Counted from the first letter of the stretch, positions 17,608 through 27,265 are shown. The stretch is 64,000 nucleotides of DNA from Sphingomonas sp. IC081 (GCF_006874585.1 NZ_CP029761.1:2925001-2989000), one strand, 5' to 3'. Numbers and translations: made by a program. Notes: generated by a model not told the origin, from the sequence alone.

Positions 17608-19545
17608 TCAGAATTCGGACCAATCGTCCTGCACCGCGGCCACCGCGGTATTGCCCACCGAGATCCGCGGCGCGGGAGCGGAAGGCGACGGGGCAGAGTG
17701 CGAGGGCGCCGGGCGCGGCATGGCCAGGACCGGGGCGGATGACGGCGCAGATGATGGCGCATAGGCCGACGCGGAGGGCGCCGAGGAGGCCCGCATCGAT
17801 GCGGAGCGCGATGCGCCGCCCATCGTGAACCTGCCGACCAGTGTCCCCATGCGCACCGCCTCTTCGGCAAGGCTGCGCGAGGCTGCGGTGGACTGCTCCA
17901 CCAGCGCCGCGTTCTGCTGCGTGCTGGTGTCCATTTGCGCCACCACCGTGTTGACCTGCTGGATGGCCGCGGCCTGATCGCCGGCGGAGACCGCGATGGC
18001 ATCGATCATGCTGGCGAGCGTGCCGGTGCGGCTGACGATCTGCTCCAGCGCGCCCTTGGTCCGGGTCATCATCTCCACGCCGTTGGCGACATCGGCGCCG
18101 CTGCCCTTGATGATCCCGGCGATTTCCTTGGCCGCACCGGCCGAGCGTTCCGCCAGCGAGCGCACTTCGGTGGCGACCACCGCAAAGCCCTTGCCCGCAT
18201 CACCCGCGCGCGCCGCCTCGACCCCGGCGTTGAGCGCCAGCAGGTTGGTCTGGAAGGCGATCCCGTCGATCAGCGAGACGATCTCCTCCATCTGGCGGCT
18301 GGACCGCTGGATTTCCTCGATCGCGGCAACCGCCCGCAGCATGACTTCGCCGCCTTCGATGGCTTCGCGCTCGGTCAGCTGGGCGTTCTGGCGGGCATCG
18401 CCGGCGATCTTGGCGGTCTCGGTGATGGCATCGCTGATCGAGCGCACCGACGCTGCCGATTCTTCCAGCGCGGCGGCCTGCGAGGAAGTCCGGTCGGCCA
18501 GGTCGCTGGCCGCGCTGGCAATTTCGGAAGACCCCACCCGCACGCTTTCCGACGCCCCGGAAACCTCGCCCATGACATCGCCCAGCGAACCGACGGCATC
18601 GTTGAAGTCGACCCGCAGCCGTTCGTATTCCGGCGGGAAGGCCTGCTGGATGGCACAGTCGAGCCGCCCCGCCTTCAACTGGTCCAGCCCCTTGCCCAGC
18701 GCGGCGACGACCTGGCGCTGCACGGCGGCCTGTTCCTCGGCGGCGGCGCTGGTGCGGGCCTCCACGCCGTGCTTGATCGCCTGCAGGGCATTGGCGATCT
18801 GACCGATCTCGTCGCTCTGGTCGCGCCCGGGGACAACGCGGTCGAGATCGCCGCCGGCCATGTCCTGCATCGCATCGGTGAGCGCCGAGAGCGGCCCGGT
18901 CAGGCGATTGCGCAGGACCAGCAGCACGAAGAGCAGCGCCGCGCCGATGGCCACAAGCAGCGCGATGATCCAGTTATAGGACGTCGATACCGCCTGCTTT
19001 CCCTCGTTGCCCGAGCGCCGGCTGATATCGAGATTGTACTGGAACTCGCGCTGCAGTGCCGCGTCGAGACGGTCACCCACCGCGCGAAGCTGGTTGTTGT
19101 AGAGTGCTATCGCCGCATCGGTCTGCAGGTCCAGCGAGAGCTGCCGCGCCGGCATCGCTTTGGCTTTCCAGTCGCCCCACTCCCGCTTCACGGCATCGTA
19201 CATGGTGCGCTCCTGCGGATCGGAGACGAGCTTTTCATAGCCGGTAATGCTTGCATCGGTCTGCGCCAGCGCCTGAACGAACTTGCCGTCGATCCGCAGC
19301 GTTCCCGCTCGGGTCGGCTCCAGGATATGCTGGGCCAACATGATCCTGGCATAGCCGGCCCTGGACTGGATGGTGCTGAGCACGCCGAGACTGGGCACCG
19401 TGTTATCCGCCGCGTAATTGACCCTCCCCCCCAGCGCAGAGATGAAGTTCAGGGCGGTAAAACCACAGGCCATGGCCGCCAGCGCGATCAGCGTGGTGGC
19501 GGCCATGGTGACCGTACGAATACGCAGATTTCCGAGAATGAGCAT
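17608..19545 (-). CDS. Methyl-accepting chemotaxis protein
   Basis: A 645-aa transmembrane chemoreceptor. Membrane helix 1 is at residues ~8-30 ([20 protein letters not shown]). A periplasmic four-helix-bundle-like sensor follows up to ~190, then membrane helix 2 ([19 protein letters not shown]), then HAMP ([20 protein letters not shown]), then the cytoplasmic signalling helices. The signalling tip [20 protein letters not shown] with [18 protein letters not shown] is canonical for CheA/CheW binding. The C-terminal ~70 residues are Ser/Ala/Pro-rich and end in DDWSEF, without the usual CheR/CheB tether pentapeptide. ATG 19545 follows AAGGGTG. The ligand is unknown. Confidence 0.95.
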   Translation of the reverse strand: MLILGNLRIRTVTMAATTLIALAAMACGFTALNFISALGGRVNYAADNTVPSLGVLSTIQSRAGYARIMLAQHILEPTRAGTLRIDGKFVQALAQTDASITGYEKLVSDPQERTMYDAVKREWGDWKAKAMPARQLSLDLQTDAAIALYNNQLRAVGDRLDAALQREFQYNLDISRRSGNEGKQAVSTSYNWIIALLVAIGAALLFVLLVLRNRLTGPLSALTDAMQDMAGGDLDRVVPGRDQSDEIGQIANALQAIKHGVEARTSAAAEEQAAVQRQVVAALGKGLDQLKAGRLDCAIQQAFPPEYERLRVDFNDAVGSLGDVMGEVSGASESVRVGSSEIASAASDLADRTSSQAAALEESAASVRSISDAITETAKIAGDARQNAQLTEREAIEGGEVMLRAVAAIEEIQRSSRQMEEIVSLIDGIAFQTNLLALNAGVEAARAGDAGKGFAVVATEVRSLAERSAGAAKEIAGIIKGSGADVANGVEMMTRTKGALEQIVSRTGTLASMIDAIAVSAGDQAAAIQQVNTVVAQMDTSTQQNAALVEQSTAASRSLAEEAVRMGTLVGRFTMGGASRSASMRASSAPSASAYAPSSAPSSAPVLAMPRPAPSHSAPSPSAPAPRISVGNTAVAAVQDDWSEF

Positions 19546-19920
19546 CGCACACCCTTGCTTATGGTTCCGGGGCCGTTGTTGCCGGAGCCACTGGTTCCGG
19601 GGCCACTGGTTCCGGGACCGAGCGACCAGCGGTGGCACACGGCCCTTCCGCGCAGGATTTAGCAGGCACAAGCAAACGCTTGCCGCCCGGCGACATAGGA
19701 AGAGTTCCCGATATTCGATTAGGAGATCGTGAAGCGCGCACAGTGAAGCGGGCACAGTGAAGCGGGCTTGGTGAGGCGTGCGACGGGAAGCCCGCGCGGC
19801 AATCCGCGCGAGGCAGGCCAAGCGGGGCGGCAGGCCGAGCGGCGCGGCAGCGCGCGGACCTGCGCCCCCCCCTGCTGCCCCTGCTGCCCCCTGCTGCCCC
19901 CTGCTGCCCGCGCCTGCGGC
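19546..19920. repeat. Gene-free 375 bp with three short tandem-repeat tracts
   Basis: Around 19571-19622 a CCACTGGTTCCGGG unit recurs. At 19739-19770 the unit GCACAGTGAAGCGG is repeated. At 19866-19912 CTGCTGCCCC units recur just downstream of the penicillin-binding-protein gene. The chemoreceptor promoter must lie in the 19546-19760 part. No gene was recognised here. Confidence 0.6.
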
Positions 19921-22029
19921 TCAGTTGCCCTTGGGCGGCGATCCTGCGGCCGGTGCCTGCTCGCCCAGCCGCTGGCCATTGATCTGCAGGCCCTTCTGGT
20001 CGAGCTTGAGTTCCAGCGGAACCCCGTTGATCTGGCCGTTGACCGTCGCCGCGTCGTTCTCGACCTTGACGTTGCCCACGCTGACATCGGGCGCTGCCCC
20101 GCTCGGCAAGGCCGTCGGCAGGACATCGGGGATATCGCCGATGTCGGGCACGTCGAGCGGTTCGATCGGCCCGCTCGGGTTCGGGCGCGGCCTTGCAGGC
20201 GGTGCCGCGGCCCCGCCCTCCCGCAGCGCCTGGCGCATGAAGTCGCGCCAGATCCTGGCGGGGATCGAGCCGCCGGACACGCCCTTCAGCGGCGTGTTGT
20301 CGTCATTGCCGACCCAGACGCCCACCACAAAGTCGCCCGCGTACCCCACGAAGAGCGCGTCGCGGTTCTCCTGACTGGTGCCGGTCTTGCCGAAGTTGGC
20401 CGCGCGCAGCCGGGCGCCGCGCCCGGTGCCCTTGTTGACGACGGCGCGCAGCAGCGTCTCGATATCCTCATGCTCGCCGTCGGACATCGAGTGGCGACCG
20501 TCCAGCAGCCAGTCGAACCAGCCGGCTTCCGGCACCGGGAAGGCACGCGGCTCGACCGGGAAGCGGTTGGCGGCAACCCCGGCATAAGCGGCGGTCAGTT
20601 CCATCAGCGACATCGTCGAGGTGCCCAGCGCGAGGCTGGGATCGCCCTGCGGCATCGGCGACGTCACGCCGAGCCGGTGCGCCATGTCGATCACCGCGAC
20701 ATCGCCCACTTTCTGGAACAGGCGCACGGCGGCGACATTGCTGGACCGCGCGAAGGCGTCTTCCAGCGTGATCGTCTGCGAATAGGTCCCGCCGGCGTTC
20801 TGCGGGCGGTAGTACCCCGTCTCGATCGGCGTGTTCGCGATCGTGTCCGTGGGCTTCCAGCCCTTGTCGAGCGCGGCGAGGTAGACAAACAGCTTGAAGG
20901 TCGACCCCGGCTGGCGGCGAGCCTGGGTCACCCGGTTGAACGGCGAGGCGGCATAGTCCCGCCCGCCGACCATGGCGACGACTTCGCCGTTGCGCCGCAT
21001 CGCCACCAGCGCGACCTGGGCCGCGCCGATCCCCGAATTCTCGATCGCCCGGCGCGCGGCGGCCTGAAGCCGCGAATCGAGCGTGGTGCGATAGGTCTGC
21101 GGCGCATAGCTCGCCTCGTCGATCATGCGCGCCTGCGGCAGCGCCCAGTCGGCAAAATAGGTGCCGGTGGGCAGTTCGTTCTGCACCCGCACGTCGAGCC
21201 GGGGCGGGCGGATCGCCCGCGCCTGGGCAGGGGTCAGGAAGTTCGCCTCGACCATCGACTGGACGACCAGCTTCATGCGCTCGGCCGCGCCTTCGTAATT
21301 GGTCGTGGGCGCGAGGCGCGAGGGCGCCTTCATCAGCCCGGCCAGCATCGCCGCCTGCGCGGGCGTCAGGTTTTCCGGCTTGCGGTGGAAATAGTGCAGC
21401 GCCGCGGCGCGCAGGCCGTAGCAATTGTCGCCAAAATAGGCGTTGGACAGATAACGCTCGAGAATCTGGTCCTTGGTCAGCCAGGCCTCCAGCCAGAACG
21501 CGATCAGCACCTCGCGCGCCTTGCGCGTCAGGCTGCGTTCCGAACTGAGGAAGGTGAACTTCGCCAGCTGCTGGGTGATCGTGCTGCCACCCTGGGTGCT
21601 GCCGCCGGAAACGTTGCTCCACATCGCCCGGGCAATACCGCGCGGATCGATGCCCCAGTGCGAATAGAAACGGCGATCCTCGATGGCGATGAAGGCCTGC
21701 GGCACATGGATCGGCAGCGTCTTGATCTCGACCGGCGCATCGACGATCGCCCCGTTGCGCGCGATCGGCGTGCCGTCCGCGGCCAGCAGGGTGATCTGCG
21801 GCGGCGAGATCGGCTGGAGCGATTTCGACAGCGGTGCGGTCACCGCCAGCCAGGCGATCAGCAGGAAAAAGGCCAGCAACAGCGCGGCGATCCCGCGCGT
21901 GATCCACCACAGGCGCGTGCGGCGCTTGGGCTGCGGCGCCCGCGAATCGGGAGCGGCGCCGGAAACAGGCTGATCGGGCAGGCCTTCCGGGGCCGTGGCG
22001 GCGGAAGGCAGGGGCTGAAGGTTATCCAT
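19921..22029 (-). CDS. Class A penicillin-binding protein (PBP1 family)
   Basis: Bifunctional peptidoglycan glycosyltransferase/transpeptidase, 702 aa, anchored by one membrane helix (residues ~43-63, IAALLLAFFLLIAWLAV). The GT51 domain shows FIAIEDRRFYSHWGID, with catalytic Glu117, and GGSTITQQLAK. The transpeptidase domain shows SxxK in RQPGSTFKLFVY (~residue 377), SxN in ARSSNVAA and KTGTS (~residue 546). The C-terminal ~90 residues are Pro/Ala-rich, with a PLDVPDIGDIPDV stretch. Probably monocistronic. Which of PBP1A/1B/1C it replaces cannot be told from sequence alone. Confidence 0.93.
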   Translation of the reverse strand: MDNLQPLPSAATAPEGLPDQPVSGAAPDSRAPQPKRRTRLWWITRGIAALLLAFFLLIAWLAVTAPLSKSLQPISPPQITLLAADGTPIARNGAIVDAPVEIKTLPIHVPQAFIAIEDRRFYSHWGIDPRGIARAMWSNVSGGSTQGGSTITQQLAKFTFLSSERSLTRKAREVLIAFWLEAWLTKDQILERYLSNAYFGDNCYGLRAAALHYFHRKPENLTPAQAAMLAGLMKAPSRLAPTTNYEGAAERMKLVVQSMVEANFLTPAQARAIRPPRLDVRVQNELPTGTYFADWALPQARMIDEASYAPQTYRTTLDSRLQAAARRAIENSGIGAAQVALVAMRRNGEVVAMVGGRDYAASPFNRVTQARRQPGSTFKLFVYLAALDKGWKPTDTIANTPIETGYYRPQNAGGTYSQTITLEDAFARSSNVAAVRLFQKVGDVAVIDMAHRLGVTSPMPQGDPSLALGTSTMSLMELTAAYAGVAANRFPVEPRAFPVPEAGWFDWLLDGRHSMSDGEHEDIETLLRAVVNKGTGRGARLRAANFGKTGTSQENRDALFVGYAGDFVVGVWVGNDDNTPLKGVSGGSIPARIWRDFMRQALREGGAAAPPARPRPNPSGPIEPLDVPDIGDIPDVLPTALPSGAAPDVSVGNVKVENDAATVNGQINGVPLELKLDQKGLQINGQRLGEQAPAAGSPPKGN

Positions 22030-22288
22030 CGTCTGGCCCCGCTATACTTCCTGGCGCCCGCCCCGAAAAGCACCGACCGCACCAACGACCGTCCTGCCCC
22101 GTCGAGCGCCTTGCAAGCGGGCACCTCTGTCCAGCGCCGCCGCCCTCTGCGGCGCCCAATCGGCGGCCATGACCCTCCCGGCGAAATGGCAGGTTTTCAC
22201 GCTGTTTCGCCATCATCGGCCGACATCCGGCGGTTCCCCGGTTGACGCCTGCCAAAAATCCCGTATTGGCGCTGCTTCCGGCACGCCG

Positions 22289-22364
22289 GGGCGGTTAGCT
22301 CAGTTGGTAGAGCATCTCGTTTACACCGAGAGGGTCGGGGGTTCGAGCCCCTCACCGCCCACCA
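22289..22364 (+). tRNA. tRNA-Val (anticodon TAC)
   Basis: A complete 76-nt cloverleaf with encoded CCA. The acceptor stem is GGGCGGT/ACCGCCC. The D arm is GCTCAGTTGGTAGAGC, the anticodon stem TCTCG/CGAGA with loop TTTACAC (anticodon TAC, Val), and the T arm GGGGGTTCGAGCCCC. It lies just outside the catabolic cluster that begins at 22589. Confidence 0.97.
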
Positions 22365-22385
22365 TTTCCGGCACCACCACTTCCA

Positions 22386-22416
22386 GCATCACCATTTTTG
22401 GCATCACCATTTTTGG
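22386..22416. repeat. 15-bp direct repeat after tRNA-Val
   Basis: The unit CATCACCATTTTTGG occurs twice in tandem, with a degenerate third copy before it. The rest of 22365-22588 holds no recognised gene or terminator. Confidence 0.6.
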
Positions 22417-22588
22417 CAGTGGCATCCGGGAACATCCCGCAAGAATCGCATGCCTTGTGTCCGGCAGTAGGCCCACCGGGCTGTGCTCTTGGGGGAGCAG
22501 CGACCGCCGGCACCCAAAAGGCCCGAACCGATCGCCGGATTTCACCAGCAACGGCGCGAGCCTTTCAAGCGGGCGGCGATGGGATCGT

Positions 22589-24010
22589 TCAGGCCGCGTT
22601 CCAGCCGATCACCGCCTTCACTTCGAGATACTCGGCAAAGCCGTGCTCGCCCCACTCGCGGCCGTTGCCGGAGCGCTTGTAGCCGCCGAACGGCGCGTGG
22701 AAGTCGAAACCGCCGTTGACCCAGATCGCCCCGGTGCGCATCCGACGCGAGACGGCGCGGGCGGCGTCGAGGTCTTCGCCCGAGACGTAGCCGCCCAGGC
22801 CGAAGTTGGAATCGTTTGCGATTTCAACGGCATGATCCACATCGTCATAGCCGATGATGACAAGCACCGGGCCGAAGATCTCCTCGCGCGCGATGACCAT
22901 GTCATTGGTGCCGACAAAGACGGTGGGCCTGACGTAGTAGCCCTTGTCGAGCCCTTCGGGCTTGCCGGGACCGCCCGCGATCAATTTGGCGCCTTCCTCG
23001 ATGCCCTTCTCGATGTAGCCCTGGATGATCTCGTACTGGCTCTTCGAGACGACCGGCCCCATCGCGAAGTTGCCCTTGGGGTCGCCGACAGTGACGCCGT
23101 TCGCGGCCTCGGTGGCGGCGGCGATGGCCTCGTCCATGCGTGCATTCGGCACCAGCAGGCGCGAGCCGGCCGAACAGGTCTGGCCGGAATTGCCCATCAT
23201 GCCCCCGGTGGCAGCCGCGACATTGGCCGCGAGCGAGGCATCGTCGAGCACGATCCATGCCGACTTGCCGCCGAGTTCGAGGCCGACGCGCTTCACGGTA
23301 TCGGCCGCGTCCTTCTGGATCTGCACGCCCACGGCTTCCGACCCGGTGAAGGAGATCATGTCGACGTCCTCATGGGTGGAGAGCGCGGTGCCGATCTCGC
23401 TGCCCTTGCCCTGCACCATGTTGAACACGCCCGCCGGAACGCCCGCGTCGTGCAGGATTTCGGCGAGGATCTGGGCCGAATAAGGCGCGAGTTGCGGCGG
23501 CTTCAGGATCATCGTGCAGCCGGCGGCGAGTGCCGGGAAGATCTTCACGCAAGTCTGGTTCATCGGCCAGTTCCACGGCGTGATCAGCCCGCAGACGCCG
23601 ATCGGCTCCTTGCGGATCAGGGTGACCCCGCGCTGTTCCTCGAACCGGAATTCCTTCAAAACTTCGATCGCGGTGGAAAGGTGGCCCTTGCCCAGCAGCG
23701 TGTGGAACCCGCAGGCGAGCGACATCGGCGCGCCCATCTCCTCGCTGACGGCCTCGCCCAGTTCGGTCTCGCGCTTCTGGTATTCGGCGAGGATCGCCTC
23801 GAGCAGGTCGAGGCGCTCCCTGGCGCTGGTCTCACTGAAAGTGGCGAAGGCGCGGCGCGCGGCGGCGACGGCCTTGCCGATATCGGCGGCCGTGCCGAGC
23901 GAGATCGTGCCGGAAACTTCCTCGGTCGCCGGATTGACGACTTGTGCGGTGCGCGGCGCGATGGGATCGACCCACTGACCGTCGATATAGAACTGGGTGT
24001 AATTGCGCAT
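22589..24010 (-). CDS. Aldehyde dehydrogenase (NAD(P)+)
   Basis: A 473-aa ALDH-superfamily enzyme oxidising an aldehyde to its acid. Visible are the coenzyme region GVCGLITPWNWPMNQTCVKI, the catalytic-base glutamate in GLELGGKSAWIV, the nucleophilic cysteine in GNSGQTCSAGSRL, and the NFGLGGYVSG and GYKRSGNGREWG boxes near the C-terminus. ATG 24010 is preceded by GGAGAG. It lies downstream of the TPP-enzyme gene with a hairpin between them. A carboligase/lyase product aldehyde is its likely substrate (inference). Confidence 0.92.
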   Translation of the reverse strand: MRNYTQFYIDGQWVDPIAPRTAQVVNPATEEVSGTISLGTAADIGKAVAAARRAFATFSETSARERLDLLEAILAEYQKRETELGEAVSEEMGAPMSLACGFHTLLGKGHLSTAIEVLKEFRFEEQRGVTLIRKEPIGVCGLITPWNWPMNQTCVKIFPALAAGCTMILKPPQLAPYSAQILAEILHDAGVPAGVFNMVQGKGSEIGTALSTHEDVDMISFTGSEAVGVQIQKDAADTVKRVGLELGGKSAWIVLDDASLAANVAAATGGMMGNSGQTCSAGSRLLVPNARMDEAIAAATEAANGVTVGDPKGNFAMGPVVSKSQYEIIQGYIEKGIEEGAKLIAGGPGKPEGLDKGYYVRPTVFVGTNDMVIAREEIFGPVLVIIGYDDVDHAVEIANDSNFGLGGYVSGEDLDAARAVSRRMRTGAIWVNGGFDFHAPFGGYKRSGNGREWGEHGFAEYLEVKAVIGWNAA

Positions 24011-24033
24011 CGTTCTCTCCCGTTCCCAAGCCA

Positions 24034-24069
24034 AAACCGCCCCGCTCTCGGGTTGAGAGGGGGCGGTTT
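24034..24069 (-). terminator. Hairpin between TPP-enzyme and aldehyde-dehydrogenase genes
   Basis: Stem AAACCGCCCC/GGGGCGGTTT around a loop that contains a smaller inverted repeat. On the minus strand it ends GGGGCGGTTTTGG. It may terminate part of the TPP-enzyme transcript, which would lower aldehyde-dehydrogenase expression. Confidence 0.6.
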
Positions 24070-24104
24070 CGCTCAGGTCTGCATGTGTTTTCCGGCGTCC
24101 GGAA

Positions 24105-25889
24105 TTACTGTGTTCCCTCAGCGTACCAGGTGCGGAATTCGGAGTAGTTCGGCATCTCTTCGGAATTCGCGGCCGGGTCGATCGGCACGTGGATCACGGT
24201 GCAGCCGCCACGCTCGTAAGCGCGCTTGATGGCCGGGCCGATGTCCGCCGCCTTCTCGACATAGTCGCCTGCCGCGCCGAAGCCTTCGGCGATCTTGTCG
24301 AAGCGGACCTTGTCGGACCAGTGCACGCCGGTTTCCTTGGTGCCCTTGCCGAAAGTGCGCTTGTAGACGCCCACTTCGAGGCCCCACTGGAAGTCGACGC
24401 CGACCACGATCACCAGCGGCAGGTTCTTGCGCACGGCGACTTCGAGTTCGCCGACGTGGAACAGGAACGACGAGTCCGAGGTGAGCAGCATGCCCGGACG
24501 CTGCTTGCCGGTCTCGGCCTGGTCGGCGAGCATGGCGCCGGTGGCATAGGGCAGGCCGGTGCCGATGTGGCCGTAGTTCTGGTTCCAGATCACGTCATGC
24601 GGCTTGGCCTGCGAATAGGTCCACTGGAAGATCACGGTGGCGCCGCCGTCACGGATCAGGATGCCGTCCTTCGGGAAGGCCTTGGTCGCTTCGGTGACGA
24701 ACTGGCTGGTGTGCATCTTCGCGGTCGAACCGTCCGGCTTGGTCGCGGCTTCCGCGGCCAGATCGACCAGTTGCTGGGCATCCTGCTCGATATAGGCGGC
24801 AAGCTTGGCCGAAGGGGCGCGGGGGCTGTCCTTCAGCGCGCGGACCAGCTGCGGCACCACCGCGCGAACGTCGCCCACCAGCGGCACGTCGATCGGGCGG
24901 TTGACGCCGATCGCGGTCGGGTCCTGCTGGACGTAGATCCACTTGCGGTTGGCCTCGTTGTCCACCCAGTGGCGCCAGCGGCCATAGTGGCTCGGCTCGC
25001 CCAGTTCGGTGGCGAGCGCCACGCAGCAGTCGCTTTCGACAACGGCGTCGATCGAGGCTTCGGAGAAGCCATAGGGGAACGTGCGGTCCTCGATACCCTC
25101 GATGAACGAAGTGCCGCCCGAGGTCTGGATCACCGGGCACTGCATCAGTTCGGCCAGTTCGCGCACCGCCGCGCCGGACTTCGAGGTGTGGACGCCGTGG
25201 CCGACCAGCAGCACCGGATTCTTGGCACCCCGAATGATCTCGGCCGCTTCGGCGATCCGGTCGCCGTCGGCGCCCTGGTTGGTGAGGCGGTAGCGATGCG
25301 GCGGCAGCACCGGCGGCAGGTCGAGTTCCTCGAGAATGACGTGCGCGGGATACTCGATATAGGCCGGTCCGGGCGTGCCCGACATGGCAACGCGGATCGC
25401 CTCGCGCACGATCTCGTCGGTCTGGTCGGCATATTCGATCGAGCTGGAGAACTTCACCGAATCCTCGATCATCGGCTCCTGCCGCACGAACTGGATACGG
25501 CCGCGGCGCACCCGGCGCTCGGTGATGCGGGCGCGCTGGCCGCCCATGAAGATCACCGGATCGTTCTCGACCTTGGCGCACTGGATCGCCGGCATCATGT
25601 TCGCCATGCCCGGCCCGAGCGTGCCGATGCAGAGCGCGGGCTTGCCGGTGATACGGGCAGCGGCGGCAGCCATGTGGCCGGCCGAGGCCTCGTGGTGCGG
25701 CGAAACGACAGTCCAGCCGCGCGCTTCCGCTTCGAGGAAAAGGTGGACGAAGTTGGGATCGGGAATGCCGAACAGGGTCTTGATGCCCTCAGCCTCGAAC
25801 AGGTCGAGAATGCGCTTGTAGACCGGGGTCCCCTTGCGCGCCTTGGCGGGAGCTTCGGGCGCTTCGGCCATGGGTTGATCGTCGTACAT
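24105..25889 (-). CDS. Thiamine-pyrophosphate-dependent enzyme (acetolactate synthase/2-hydroxyacyl-CoA lyase superfamily)
   Basis: A 594-aa three-domain TPP enzyme. The N-terminal PYR domain contains FGIPDPNFVHLF and the activating glutamate in HHEASAGHMAAAAARITGKP. The middle Rossmann domain has PVLLVGHGVHTSKSGAAV. In the C-terminal PP domain the usual GDG...N motif is altered: SDSSFLFHVGELEVAVRKNL keeps the metal Asp but not the glycines, and VGVDFQWG replaces the usual VFNN-type ending. The reaction could be carboligation, decarboxylation or 2-hydroxyacyl-CoA cleavage. A CaiB-type CoA-transferase upstream and an aldehyde dehydrogenase downstream favour acyl-CoA lyase or decarboxylase chemistry (inference). 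Confidence 0.8.
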   Translation of the reverse strand: MYDDQPMAEAPEAPAKARKGTPVYKRILDLFEAEGIKTLFGIPDPNFVHLFLEAEARGWTVVSPHHEASAGHMAAAAARITGKPALCIGTLGPGMANMMPAIQCAKVENDPVIFMGGQRARITERRVRRGRIQFVRQEPMIEDSVKFSSSIEYADQTDEIVREAIRVAMSGTPGPAYIEYPAHVILEELDLPPVLPPHRYRLTNQGADGDRIAEAAEIIRGAKNPVLLVGHGVHTSKSGAAVRELAELMQCPVIQTSGGTSFIEGIEDRTFPYGFSEASIDAVVESDCCVALATELGEPSHYGRWRHWVDNEANRKWIYVQQDPTAIGVNRPIDVPLVGDVRAVVPQLVRALKDSPRAPSAKLAAYIEQDAQQLVDLAAEAATKPDGSTAKMHTSQFVTEATKAFPKDGILIRDGGATVIFQWTYSQAKPHDVIWNQNYGHIGTGLPYATGAMLADQAETGKQRPGMLLTSDSSFLFHVGELEVAVRKNLPLVIVVGVDFQWGLEVGVYKRTFGKGTKETGVHWSDKVRFDKIAEGFGAAGDYVEKAADIGPAIKRAYERGGCTVIHVPIDPAANSEEMPNYSEFRTWYAEGTQ

Positions 25890-26013
25890 CGTCTTGCCTT
25901 CCTCTCGATCCGTGTTCTGCCCGCTGGACGGGTGAATCAGGTTGCCGCTTTTTGCCCCGAGGCACGGCCTGAACAGGGGATTAGCCCAAGCCTCGGGACA
26001 CTGTCAGGTGAAA

Positions 26014-26029
26014 TCAACAGTACTGTTCA
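26014..26029 (-). promoter_or_regulatory. Putative operator upstream of the TPP-enzyme gene
   Basis: On the minus strand TGAACAGTACTGTTGA contains a perfect 12-bp palindrome, AACAGTACTGTT. It overlaps a -35-like TTGATT (26012-26017) and the CoA-transferase stop codon. It is 14/16 identical to the site upstream of the Baeyer-Villiger gene (15553-15568). Confidence 0.45.
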
Positions 26030-27265
26030 CTTGGAATCGACTGCTATCGCCGGGGCGACGCTCGAGCCCTCCGGGGTCAGTTCGCCCAGCACCGCTTCGT
26101 TGTCCTGCCCCAGCGTCGGTGCAGGTCCGCGAACCTTGCCGGGGGTGGCCGAAAACCACGTCGGCACGCCCGGAAAGCGCACCGGGCCCTGCGCGGTCTC
26201 GACTTCCTCGAAGAAGCCGATGGCGTTCAGATGCGCGTTGTCGAAAAGCGCGTCGGTGGAGCGCAGCGGCGCGCAGGGGATGTGCAGGCCGCGCAGGGTA
26301 TCCAGCCATTCCTGTGTGGTGCGGGTCAGGAACGTCTCGCCCAGCAGGCCGTAAACCCGGCCGATCTGGCGCGCGCGCTTTTCCAGCGTCGAGAACTCTT
26401 CACCCAGTTCACCTCGGGCCCATTCCGGCTGCACCGATTCGACAAAGGCGTTCCAGTGCTTGTCGTTGTAGACCAGCGCGGCAACGTAGCCGTCCCTGGT
26501 CCTGTAGGGCCGCCGGTTGGGCTCGACCGCGCGGTGGTAGTGTGCGGGCGTGGTCGGCGGCGTGAACATCGCGCCGTTGGCGTGCTCCACCAGCATGAAC
26601 GAGGTCATCGCCTCGAACATGGTGACTTCGACTTCCTGCCCCTCACCGGCCCCTCTGCCCCCTGTGCGCTCCCGGTGATAGAGCGCCATCATCGTCGCGT
26701 AGAGCGCGTGGAGGCCGGCCACCTTGTCCGCCATGATCGTGGCGACATAGCCGGGCTCTCCATTCATCAGGCCCTGCACATGCGGGATGCCGCATTCGGC
26801 CTGGATGGTATCGTCATAGGCGGGCTTGTCGCCCTCCGGCCCGCGCCGCGAATAGCCGTAGCAATTGGTGTAGACGATGTCCGGCCGGATCGCGCGCACC
26901 GCTTCGTAGTCGAAGCCCAGCTTGCGGATCGCGCTGCCGCGCATCGAATGGATGAAGACGTCCGCCGTGGCGATCAGCCGGCGCAGCACATCGCGGTCCT
27001 GCTCCTGCCGCAGATCGAGCGTGACCCCGCGCTTGCCGCGATTCACATTGACGTAGATGCCGCCCATGCCGGGCACCGGACCTTCGGTGATCCAGCGGGT
27101 ATTGTCGCCCTCCGGCGGCTCCACCTTGATCACGTCGGCCCCCATGTCCGCCATGATCTGCGTGGCATAGGGGCCGAAGACCACGCTGGTGAGGTCCACC
27201 ACGCGCAGCCCCGCCAGCGGTCCACTGGCCGCCCCCTTACCCTCGTTTTCCTTGCTCGCGGTCAA
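26027..27265 (-). CDS. Family III (CaiB/BaiF) CoA-transferase
   Basis: A 412-aa CoA-transferase that moves CoA between two acids through an aspartyl-CoA anhydride. It shows LAGLRVVDLTSVVFGPYATQ, then DMGADVIKVEPPEGDN, NRGKRGVTLDL and the active-site Asp in GDKPAYDDTIQA (151/152). The TTG at 27265 has GGAG 6 nt upstream; the ATG further up lacks a good site. First gene of the minus-strand arm CoA-transferase, TPP enzyme, aldehyde dehydrogenase. It diverges from the acyl-CoA dehydrogenase gene, so it may load the pathway substrate onto CoA. Confidence 0.9.
   Translation of the reverse strand: MTASKENEGKGAASGPLAGLRVVDLTSVVFGPYATQIMADMGADVIKVEPPEGDNTRWITEGPVPGMGGIYVNVNRGKRGVTLDLRQEQDRDVLRRLIATADVFIHSMRGSAIRKLGFDYEAVRAIRPDIVYTNCYGYSRRGPEGDKPAYDDTIQAECGIPHVQGLMNGEPGYVATIMADKVAGLHALYATMMALYHRERTGGRGAGEGQEVEVTMFEAMTSFMLVEHANGAMFTPPTTPAHYHRAVEPNRRPYRTRDGYVAALVYNDKHWNAFVESVQPEWARGELGEEFSTLEKRARQIGRVYGLLGETFLTRTTQEWLDTLRGLHIPCAPLRSTDALFDNAHLNAIGFFEEVETAQGPVRFPGVPTWFSATPGKVRGPAPTLGQDNEAVLGELTPEGSSVAPAIAVDSK

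Noticed and set aside
22690..23980. Long open frames on the plus strand opposite the aldehyde dehydrogenase gene
   Set aside because: They are His/Arg/Gly-rich antisense translations without motifs or ribosome-binding sites; the minus-strand gene has all family motifs.
24189..26354. 721-codon open frame opposite the TPP-enzyme gene
   Set aside because: GC-rich codon bias keeps the antisense frame open; its composition (Asp/His/Arg/Val-rich) is typical of a shadow frame and it spans two unrelated minus-strand genes.
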